NCBI GenBank assembly: GCA_016296945.1
Contig: JAEDHQ010000055.1
Span: 1-11,332 of the forward strand
DNA: 11,332 nt
DNA from: Bacilli bacterium
GTDB lineage: Bacteria; Bacillota_I; Bacilli_A; ML615J-28; CAG-698
Reading direction: 5' to 3'
A program made the position numbers and the translations under genes. Shown piece by piece: positions 5,972 to 11,332 of this stretch; within the stretch, counting starts at the first letter, position 1; every line of letters begins with the position of its first letter. The notes beneath the pieces were generated by a model that saw only the letters and a list, made by a program, of their open reading frames with translations, was not told the DNA's origin and did not search any database.

Positions 5972-6802
5972 ATGAATATCTATGTTTATAGTGTTAGTTG
6001 CTCAAAATATAACAAAAAGAACAATCAAATAATAATAAATGAATTAATGAAAACTTATAATGATTTACAACTATATTCTTTTGATGATTTTCTAAATGAT
6101 AATAAAATATTAAATATGGATATTGATCATTTGATAGTTAGTGGAGGAGATGGAGTATTACACCGAATCGTTAATCACTTAAAAAATAAATTAGACCAAA
6201 TTACCTTTGGTTATATTCCAATGGGAACAGCTAATGACTTTGCTCATAATTATCATCTTGATTGTAAAAATATTAAAGAATCAATTGACATTATAAAAAG
6301 TAATAATGTGATTAATATTCCTTTGATTAATCTTAATGATAATTTAGTATTATATGGAATTAGTATGGGAAAGATGTCTAATGTTTCAATTAATACTAGT
6401 AAAAAATCAAAAAAAATCTTACATAAATTCATTTATAAGCTTAAAGGAATTAAATATATGTTTTCTAAAAAGGTTGATGTTTTATATAAAGATCTCAATT
6501 CAAATGAAGAAAAAATATATCATGTAAAAGCATTATTAATTTTTAAAACAAAATACTTAGGTGGAGTAAGAATTGCTAAAAAAATAAATGAGCAAATTAC
6601 ATTGGTTACAATTAAAAACATTTTTAGTTTAATTAAATTATTTATTTTTGGTAGATTTATGAATATAAAGAATTTAAAAGAAAGTGAATTTGAATTGATT
6701 TGTGATAGTGTCTGGTGCGTTGATGGTGAACTAATTGATTTAAAAAAAGCAAAAATAAGCTATAATCAAAATAAAATTCGATTGTTAAGTAAAAACACTT
6801 GA
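5972..6802 (+). CDS. Diacylglycerol kinase family lipid kinase (YegS/DgkB-like)
   Basis: Members of this family phosphorylate diacylglycerol or related lipids with ATP at the inner face of the membrane, recycling lipid headgroup-exchange products. The 276-residue protein shows the nucleotide-binding GGDG (58-61) and GTANDFA (85-91) motifs and the late VDGE motif near the C-terminus. The residue after GGDG is Val where Thr is usual, and the third motif reads GISMGKMSNV. I set the start at the ATG at 5972; an in-frame GTG at 5957 lies inside the ribosome binding site AGGAGTGA (5953-5960). Spacing to the ATG is a little long (11 bases). The substrate (diacylglycerol, undecaprenol or other) cannot be assigned from sequence. 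The TGA stop lies within the -35 box of the rpsP promoter. No terminator follows it, so rpsP may also receive read-through. Confidence 0.85.
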   Translation: MNIYVYSVSCSKYNKKNNQIIINELMKTYNDLQLYSFDDFLNDNKILNMDIDHLIVSGGDGVLHRIVNHLKNKLDQITFGYIPMGTANDFAHNYHLDCKNIKESIDIIKSNNVINIPLINLNDNLVLYGISMGKMSNVSINTSKKSKKILHKFIYKLKGIKYMFSKKVDVLYKDLNSNEEKIYHVKALLIFKTKYLGGVRIAKKINEQITLVTIKNIFSLIKLFIFGRFMNIKNLKESEFELICDSVWCVDGELIDLKKAKISYNQNKIRLLSKNT

Positions 6803-6827
6803 CAGTCTTTTTTATTTGTGATATAAT
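6799..6827 (+). promoter_or_regulatory. Perfect consensus sigma-A promoter of rpsP-khpA
   Basis: TTGACA (6799-6804) and TATAAT (6822-6827) are both perfect and separated by 17 bases, with TG one base before the -10 making it an extended -10 as well. The predicted start lies near 6834, giving a leader of about 28 bases. The -35 contains the TGA stop codon (6800-6802) of the upstream lipid kinase. This is the strongest promoter in the window, as expected for a ribosomal protein gene. Confidence 0.93.
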
Positions 6828-6861
6828 AGGTAAGTAAAAATATATAGGAGGCTTATTAATT

Positions 6862-7143
6862 ATGGTTAAATTAAGATTACAAAGATTTGGTTCTAAGAAA
6901 CGTCCTTACTATCGTATCGTTGCGGCTGAAGCTACTTGCCCACGTGATGGTCGTTTTATCGAAATCGTTGGTTTATATCATCCAATCGAAAAGCAAGACG
7001 TATTAAAAATCGATGAAGAAAAAGCATTAAAATGGTTACAAAATGGTGCACAACCTACTGATACTGTTAAATCTTTATTCACTCAAATGGGAATTATCGA
7101 AAAATACGCAGCATTAAAAAAAGAAGCAAAAGCTAATAAATAG
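6862..7143 (+). CDS. rpsP: 30S ribosomal protein S16
   Basis: S16 is a small-subunit protein that binds the 5' domain of 16S rRNA during assembly. The 93-residue sequence opens with MVKLRLQRFGSKKRPYYRIV and contains the highly conserved PRDGRFIEIVGLYHP (27-41). Then come the KALKWLQNGAQPTDTV block (54-69) and a Lys/Ala-rich tail. Length and all landmarks are standard. TAGGAGGC lies ten bases before the ATG. Codon use is richer in G/C-ending codons (CGT, ATC, CCA) than its neighbours, as expected for a highly expressed gene. It forms a two-gene unit with khpA, nine bases downstream, closed by a terminator. In most Bacillota this unit continues into rimM and trmD, but here a metal-resistance unit intervenes. 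Confidence 0.98.
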   Translation: MVKLRLQRFGSKKRPYYRIVAAEATCPRDGRFIEIVGLYHPIEKQDVLKIDEEKALKWLQNGAQPTDTVKSLFTQMGIIEKYAALKKEAKANK

Positions 7144-7152
7144 GAAACTATT

Positions 7153-7404
7153 ATGAGTAGTATTGATTACGAAAAATTCCTAAGCGAGTTAGTTAAACCA
7201 TTAGTTTTATATCCAGATGAAGTTGTTGTTAAGATTTTTTCTGAAGAAAACGAAACAATTGTTGTACAAATAATGGTTAACGAAGAAGATAAGGGAAGAG
7301 TAATTGGTAAAAATGGTCGTATCATTAGTGCGATTAAAACAATTGCTTATGCTTCAGCTTCTAAGACTGGGAAGAAAATTGAAGTTACAGTCGATTCATT
7401 TTAA
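7153..7404 (+). CDS. khpA: KhpA, KH-domain RNA-binding protein (YlqC family)
   Basis: KhpA is a small single-KH-domain RNA-binding protein that pairs with KhpB (Jag/EloR) and influences cell elongation and small-RNA or mRNA stability in gram-positive bacteria. The 83-residue protein is one KH domain: an N-terminal helix (YEKFLSELVKPLV), the strand VVQIMVNEEDKG, the GxxG loop GKNG (52-55) within GRVIGKNGRIISAIKTI, and a final strand KKIEVTV. The position directly after rpsP is the conserved place of ylqC/khpA in Bacillota. The ribosome binding site is weak (AGGAAA), and the nine-base gap suggests coupling to rpsP. A strong terminator lies five bases after the stop, so this is the last gene of the rpsP transcript. 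Confidence 0.95.
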   Translation: MSSIDYEKFLSELVKPLVLYPDEVVVKIFSEENETIVVQIMVNEEDKGRVIGKNGRIISAIKTIAYASASKTGKKIEVTVDSF

Positions 7405-7408
7405 AATC

Positions 7409-7440
7409 AAGAGTCAAATTTTGTTTGACTCTTTTTTCTT
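7409..7440 (+). terminator. Intrinsic terminator of rpsP-khpA
   Basis: A perfect 10-bp stem AAGAGTCAAA/TTTGACTCTT (7409-7418 with 7424-7433) with loop TTTTG is followed by a T-rich tail (7434-7440). The tail runs into the -35 box of the next promoter. It should separate the ribosomal transcript from the zinc-resistance, rimM and trmD genes, apart from read-through. Confidence 0.92.
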
Positions 7441-7467
7441 TACAAATATTAAAGTGTATTATATAAT
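7439..7467 (+). promoter_or_regulatory. Sigma-A promoter of the czrA-cadA(-rimM-trmD) unit
   Basis: TTTACA (7439-7444) and a perfect TATAAT (7462-7467) are separated by 17 bases. The predicted start near 7474 falls inside the palindromic operator at 7470-7492, the usual layout for an ArsR/SmtB-repressed promoter. The -35 overlaps the tail of the preceding terminator by two bases. Confidence 0.82.
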
Positions 7468-7469
7468 AT

Positions 7470-7492
7470 ATATGAAGATACGTTCATATGAA
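7470..7492. promoter_or_regulatory. ArsR/SmtB (CzrA-type) operator
   Basis: ATATGAA and TTCATAT (7470-7476 with 7483-7489) form a perfect 7-6-7 inverted repeat, matching the ATGAA-n6-TTCAT core of SmtB/CzrA/CadC-type operators. A second perfect palindrome TTCATATGAA (7483-7492) overlaps its right half, so two registers of half sites exist. The site covers the predicted transcription start, so the apo-regulator should block initiation and metal should release it. Confidence 0.78.
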
Positions 7493-7529
7493 TAATTATA
7501 TTATATATCAATACAAGAGGTGAATGATT

Positions 7530-7817
7530 ATGAATAACTTAGATCAAAGTATTAATATTTTTAAAGCTTTAGGAGATAAAACAAGGCTATCAATTGTTTA
7601 TTCAATTATGAATGAAGAGAAAAGTGTTAATGCAATTGTAAATGAATTGAAGATGACTCAGTCAGCTATCTCTCATCAATTGCAAGTGTTAAAATTAAAT
7701 GGAATAATTAAAGCTGAAAGAAGGGGGAAGGAAGTATACTACTCTTTAGATGATGATCATGTAAAGTTTATTGTGCAAACAGTAGAAAATCATGCTTCCC
7801 ATATAAGTAATGAATAA
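7530..7817 (+). CDS. czrA: CzrA-like zinc-responsive ArsR/SmtB repressor
   Basis: This 95-residue winged-helix repressor belongs to the ArsR/SmtB family. The helix-turn-helix is within LKMTQSAISHQLQVLK (40-55), followed by the wing GIIKAERRGKEVYYSL. The C-terminal helix carries D75, H77, H88 and H91, the same D-x-H...H-x2-H spacing as the alpha-5 zinc site of S. aureus CzrA (D84, H86, H97, H100). The protein has no cysteine, so a CadC-type cadmium/lead site is absent, and Zn(II) or Co(II) is the expected signal. The start was set at the ATG at 7530, six bases after AAGAGGTGA; the ATG at 7524 abuts that site with no spacer. The stop overlaps the ATPase start by eight bases. It probably represses its own promoter through the operator at 7470-7492. 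Confidence 0.88.
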   Translation: MNNLDQSINIFKALGDKTRLSIVYSIMNEEKSVNAIVNELKMTQSAISHQLQVLKLNGIIKAERRGKEVYYSLDDDHVKFIVQTVENHASHISNE

Positions 7818-10203
7818 GAGATATCAAATAAGTATTCCCAATGTTACAATTGGAACCTGGAAGAGAATTGAAGTAGCTTTTGAGAAAAATATTCTCCCAG
7901 ATGAATATGTTATTAAAGCAAATGAAAATGCAATAATTGTAGCTGAAGAACAATTAGAGAAAGCTAAAAAAATTATCTTAAGTGTTGATGAAAAAATTAT
8001 TATTAATGTTGTAGAAGTAAAACAGAAATATCGTTATCTATTTTATTTAGAAAATTTAGATTGTGCAAATTGTGCAGCTAAGATAGAGCGTATTTGCAAG
8101 CGTAATATTGTCCATGAATCAATTGTTGTGGATTTTGCAACTTTGAAAATAGTAATTGAAACAACTAAGCAATATGATCGTCATGAACTAAAAATGCAAG
8201 TTCAAGAAAATGCGGAAATGGTGGATCGTCATATTGAAGTAAAGGATAAATTAAAGAAAAAAGCAAATGGAGAAGATGTAAGTTTCAAAATCGATAAAAA
8301 GAAAAAAACAGAATTTTTTATTGGTATATCAGTGTTTTTCTTCTTTTTTATCTTAAAAAATGTTTTAAAATATGGTTTTAATATTGATTCTTATTGGATT
8401 TTGTTATTAATTTATGTTGGTTATGTTCCATCATATTTGTTGCTTGCGAAAGACATTTTATTTGCAGCTTTAAACAATTTAAAAAACAAAAGATTTTTTG
8501 ATGAGAACTTTTTAATGGCATTAGCTACTGTAATGGCTCTATGTTGTGGTTTATATGATGAGGCATTATTTGTAATTATATTTTATAGTATCGGGGAAAT
8601 GTGTCAGCAATATGCAGTTAATTATTCTCGTAAATCAATAGCATCACTTGTTAATATTCGACCTGATGTCGCAGTTATTGAGATAGATGGTAAAAGAGAA
8701 ACAATTGATCCTGAAAGTGTAATGATTGGAGATATATTATGTGTTAATTCTGGCGATAAAGTTGCTCTTGATGGAATTGTTATAGCGGGTAATGCGACAG
8801 TTGATGCCCAAGCATTATCTGGCGAATCAAAATCCCTTACAGTTACTAATAATGATGAAATATTATCTGGTTCAATAATTCTTGAGGGAAGTTTGAAAAT
8901 TAAAGTCACAAAAACATATGAAAATTCAATGGTTTCGAAAATCTTAGAAATGGTTGATAATGCTAGTTCATTAAAATCCAAATCTGAAAACTTTATTTCT
9001 AAGTTTGCAAAATACTATACACCAACAATTGTTGTCTTAGCAATTTTTATTGCTTTATTATTGCCAATTGTTAGTGATAATTATATGCTTGCTTGGAAAG
9101 GTGGTTGGCAAGATTCAATTCGTGTAGCAATGATTTTCTTAGTTGTTAGTTGTCCTTGTGCATTAGTTATCTCGATACCTTTAGGATTCTTTGGAGGAAT
9201 TGGAGCAGCCAGCAAACAAGGAATATTAGTTAAAGGAAGTAATTATCTTGAAACGCTAAATAATGTTGATATAGTTGTTTTTGATAAAACAGGAACTCTT
9301 ACAAAAGGAAATTTTGCTGTTACAAAAGTTGTAACATATAATGAATTTAGTACTGATGAATTATTACGTTTTGCAGCTTTTGCGGAAGCAAATTCTAACC
9401 ATGTAATTGCGCAAAGCATCATTAAAGCATACGGTAAAGAGATTGATGCTTCAATAGTTGAAACAAAAAACATTGAAGATAAACGGGGAATTGTTTCGAT
9501 TGTTAGTGGAAAAGAAGTTGTCATTGGTAGAAAACCTTTCTTAGATAATTATAAAATTAAAAACACACAAATAGTTAATAATGAAGATGCTTTGATTGTT
9601 GCAATTGATAAAGTGATTTGTGGATACATTATTATCGAAGATGAAATTAGAAGTGAATCTAAAACTGTAATTAAAGAATTAAAACAATTAGGAATTGAAA
9701 AAGTATATATGATTACAGGAGATTCTCATCGTGTTGCGGCTGCTACTGCAAACTTTTTAGATGTTGATGAATTCTATAGTGACATGAATCCAATTGAAAA
9801 AGTTGAAACCTTAAAGCAAATTAAAAAGGATAATCCAAATAAAGTAATTGCTTTTGTAGGTGATGGAATTAATGATGCTCCTGTAATTAGTAGTGCTGAT
9901 TTAGGGATTGCAATTGGAGGATTAGGAAATGATGCTACAATGCAAATTGCGGATGTAGTATTAGTTAATCAGGATTTAAGGAAAATAATCAAGAGTGTAA
10001 AAATTGCTAAGATGACAAGAAAAATAGTAATGGAAAATATTATTTTTGCTTTACTAATTAAATTTATTTTCTTAGTAATTTCACCACTTAATATTAGTAG
10101 TTTCTTTAATATGTTTTTAGTATATGGGGCAATTTTTGCTGACGTTGGTGTTTCATTAATTGCTATTCTAAATTCATTGAGAGCTACAAAGGCAGGTAAA
10201 TAA
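7810..10203 (+). CDS. cadA: Zinc/cadmium-type heavy-metal exporting P1B ATPase (CadA/ZntA-like)
   Basis: This 797-residue membrane pump is predicted to export Zn(II), Cd(II) or similar divalent metals using ATP. The N-terminus has two ferredoxin-like metal domains. The second (about 75-145) carries DCANC (84-88); the first (about 1-72) has the fold pattern but no Cys-x2-Cys. Membrane segments begin near 169. The core shows SGES (337-340, usually TGES), CPC (448-450) in the sixth helix, the phosphorylated D492 in DKTGT, H531 of the nucleotide site (followed by Val instead of Pro), TGD (636-638) and GDGINDAP (684-691). The eighth helix contains D778 (FADVG), the acidic residue typical of Zn/Cd pumps rather than copper pumps. 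The start overlaps the czrA stop by eight bases, so translation is coupled, and the regulator type agrees with zinc. Its stop overlaps the rimM start. The frame is intact throughout. Confidence 0.93.
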   Translation: MNKRYQISIPNVTIGTWKRIEVAFEKNILPDEYVIKANENAIIVAEEQLEKAKKIILSVDEKIIINVVEVKQKYRYLFYLENLDCANCAAKIERICKRNIVHESIVVDFATLKIVIETTKQYDRHELKMQVQENAEMVDRHIEVKDKLKKKANGEDVSFKIDKKKKTEFFIGISVFFFFFILKNVLKYGFNIDSYWILLLIYVGYVPSYLLLAKDILFAALNNLKNKRFFDENFLMALATVMALCCGLYDEALFVIIFYSIGEMCQQYAVNYSRKSIASLVNIRPDVAVIEIDGKRETIDPESVMIGDILCVNSGDKVALDGIVIAGNATVDAQALSGESKSLTVTNNDEILSGSIILEGSLKIKVTKTYENSMVSKILEMVDNASSLKSKSENFISKFAKYYTPTIVVLAIFIALLLPIVSDNYMLAWKGGWQDSIRVAMIFLVVSCPCALVISIPLGFFGGIGAASKQGILVKGSNYLETLNNVDIVVFDKTGTLTKGNFAVTKVVTYNEFSTDELLRFAAFAEANSNHVIAQSIIKAYGKEIDASIVETKNIEDKRGIVSIVSGKEVVIGRKPFLDNYKIKNTQIVNNEDALIVAIDKVICGYIIIEDEIRSESKTVIKELKQLGIEKVYMITGDSHRVAAATANFLDVDEFYSDMNPIEKVETLKQIKKDNPNKVIAFVGDGINDAPVISSADLGIAIGGLGNDATMQIADVVLVNQDLRKIIKSVKIAKMTRKIVMENIIFALLIKFIFLVISPLNISSFFNMFLVYGAIFADVGVSLIAILNSLRATKAGK

Positions 10204-10691
10204 TGAAATATTTAGAAGTTGGAAAAATTGTTACAACGCATGGAATAAAAGGTGAAGTTAAAGTTCAAGTCATTACTGATAACATAGAACGTTTTAATAA
10301 AGGCAATCTTTTATATCTTGGTGATAAAAAAGAAAAGATAATTATTGACAATAGTCGTTTTCAAAAGAATATGATTTTATTATCTTTTAATAAAATAAAT
10401 AATATTAATGATGTCTTAAAATATGTTAATCAAACTCTTTATGTTGATATTGATGAAGTAAGAACTGAAGATGAAATATATTACGATGATTTAATTGATT
10501 GTATTGTGTATGTTAATAATCAAAAAATTGGAATCGTAGAGGATGTAATTGAAGTTCCACAGGGAGAAATCTTAAAGATTTTAAAAAATAATCAAGAATA
10601 TGCGTTAGTTCCTTATGTATCTGAATTTATTGTTGATGTTGATATCAATGAAAAGAAAATAATTATTGATCCAATTGAGGGGTTATTATGA
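10203..10691 (+). CDS. rimM: Ribosome maturation factor RimM
   Basis: RimM binds ribosomal protein S19 and assists maturation of the 30S head and processing of 16S rRNA. The 162-residue protein has the N-terminal barrel signature VGKIVTTHGIKGEVKV (6-21) and the C-terminal PRC-barrel domain, with YYDDLIDC, a VPYVSEFIVDVD block and the final EGLL. Length is normal (about 170). The ATG shares one base with the ATPase stop (TAATG). The upstream ribosome binding site is poor (GCAGGT, inside the ATPase gene), so initiation probably depends on ribosomes finishing the ATPase. No convincing promoter was found in the last part of the ATPase gene. The stop overlaps trmD by four bases. In most relatives rimM follows khpA directly or after ylqD. 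Confidence 0.96.
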   Translation: MKYLEVGKIVTTHGIKGEVKVQVITDNIERFNKGNLLYLGDKKEKIIIDNSRFQKNMILLSFNKINNINDVLKYVNQTLYVDIDEVRTEDEIYYDDLIDCIVYVNNQKIGIVEDVIEVPQGEILKILKNNQEYALVPYVSEFIVDVDINEKKIIIDPIEGLL

Positions 10692-11332
10692 GAATCGATA
10701 TCTTAACGTTGTTTCCCGAAGCGTTGTTGGGAGTAATAAATTCATCAATTTTAAAAAGAGCAATTGAAAAAGGAATGATAGACATTAATATTCATGATTA
10801 TCGTGAATTTTCAAATAAAAAAAATAAACGTGTTGATGATTATTCATATGGTGGTGGTGCGGGGATGATTATTGAAGTGCAACCGATAGTTGATTGCCTT
10901 CGGAGCATCCCAAACTATCAAGATGCTTATAAAATAATAACAGCTCCAATAGGAAGTGTTTATAATCAAAAGAAAGCTGCTTGTTTATCCACAAAAAAAC
11001 ACATTATTATAATATGTGGACATTATGAGGGGATTGATCATCGAATTATGGATTATGTTGATGAAGCAATTAGTATTGGTGATTATATTTTAACAGGAGG
11101 AGAGATTGCTGCATTAGCGATAGTTGATAGTGTAGTAAGATTGATTCCCGAGGTATTAGGTAATAATGAATCTATTGAAATAGAAAGTTTTGATGATAAT
11201 CTTTTAGAATATCCACAATATACACGTCCGGAAAGTTTTGAAAATAAATTAGTTCCCGAGGTGTTAATTTCTGGTAATCATGAAAAAATCAGAAAATGGC
11301 GTCGTTTTAAATCGTTAGAAGTAACATATAAT
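10688..11332 (+). CDS. trmD: tRNA (guanine37-N1)-methyltransferase TrmD, 3' end outside the window
   Basis: TrmD methylates N1 of G37 next to the tRNA anticodon and prevents +1 frameshifting. The 215 codons present contain no stop and end at the window edge; the full family length is about 240-250. It starts MRIDILTLFP and carries YSYGGGAGM (53-60), the trefoil-knot motifs GHYEGIDHRI (111-120) and IGDYILTGGE (130-139), and SFDDNLLEYPQYTRP (167-181), which holds the catalytic aspartate (D169 or D170). The usual SPQG of the SAM-site loop reads APIG (86-89) here. The ATG overlaps the rimM stop (ATGA), with GAGGGG five bases upstream. The gene order rimM-trmD is the standard one, usually followed by rplS. 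Confidence 0.96.
   Translation, partial: MRIDILTLFPEALLGVINSSILKRAIEKGMIDINIHDYREFSNKKNKRVDDYSYGGGAGMIIEVQPIVDCLRSIPNYQDAYKIITAPIGSVYNQKKAACLSTKKHIIIICGHYEGIDHRIMDYVDEAISIGDYILTGGEIAALAIVDSVVRLIPEVLGNNESIEIESFDDNLLEYPQYTRPESFENKLVPEVLISGNHEKIRKWRRFKSLEVTYN

Noticed and set aside
7304..7495. Open frame covering the end of khpA and the czrA promoter region
   Set aside because: Shifted frame of khpA running through the terminator and operator; no ribosome binding site.
7441..7523. Riboswitch or T-box leader before czrA
   Set aside because: The leader is only about 50 bases and is explained by a palindromic repressor site; no conserved aptamer pattern or terminator/antiterminator pair is seen.
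7768..7953. Minus-strand open frame over the czrA-cadA junction
   Set aside because: Antisense shadow of two well-supported genes; hydrophobic low-complexity product.
8622..8981. Minus-strand open frame inside cadA (119 codons)
   Set aside because: Antisense to the ATPase actuator domain, which is intact in the plus frame.
9243..9524. Minus-strand open frame inside cadA (93 codons)
   Set aside because: Antisense to the phosphorylation and nucleotide-binding domain; no start signal.
7810..10203. Copper exporter (CopA) identity for the ATPase
   Set aside because: CPC is shared by both groups, but the acidic D778 in the last helix and the adjacent cysteine-free CzrA-type regulator favour Zn/Cd/Co.

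Overview
The window is very AT-rich, with short intergenic gaps and strong AGGAGG-type ribosome binding sites. TGG encodes Trp and TGA is a true stop (RNase J, the lipid kinase and RimM all end in TGA), so this is the standard bacterial code and not a Mycoplasma-type code. The gene content is that of a low-GC, probably spore-forming Bacillota of the broad Bacilli/Erysipelotrichia type: RNase J, gram-positive peptide deformylase, a YktA-like UPF0223 protein, YlbD, YlbE and a YjcZ-like sporulation micro-protein. I cannot name the genus.

Left part (1-3805), minus strand. A cluster of GC-rich hairpins sits at the left edge (3-59), possibly the edge of an IS200/IS605-type element. Reading leftward come a YjcZ-family micro-protein, peptide deformylase (def) with a clear sigma-A promoter and an intrinsic terminator, then RNase J (rnj) and an RlmA-type 23S rRNA guanine methyltransferase, which are four bases apart and probably translationally coupled.

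Middle (3900-6802). A UPF0223 (YktA-like) gene and a small coiled-coil gene run tail to tail and overlap by 13 bases. They are followed by a plus-strand run: the RsuA-type pseudouridine synthase, ylbD, ylbE and a diacylglycerol-kinase-family lipid kinase.

Right part (6799-11332). A perfect consensus promoter, whose -35 box contains the stop codon of the lipid kinase, drives rpsP (ribosomal protein S16) and khpA (KH-domain RNA-binding protein), ending at a strong terminator. In Bacillota these two genes normally lead straight (or through a small ylqD gene) into rimM and trmD. Here a complete metal-resistance unit lies in between: a promoter with a CzrA/SmtB-type palindromic operator, a CzrA-like zinc sensor, and a CadA/ZntA-like P1B-type ATPase. 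The ATPase stop overlaps the rimM start (TAATG), and rimM overlaps trmD (ATGA), so 16S rRNA maturation and tRNA m1G37 methylation genes appear to sit downstream of a zinc-regulated promoter. This arrangement is the main point of interest. trmD runs off the right end.

Most genes here act on RNA or translation (RNase J, RlmA, Def, RsuA, S16, KhpA, RimM, TrmD). The remainder are sporulation-associated small proteins, one lipid kinase and the zinc-efflux unit. No rRNA, tRNA, CRISPR array or complete mobile element was seen.
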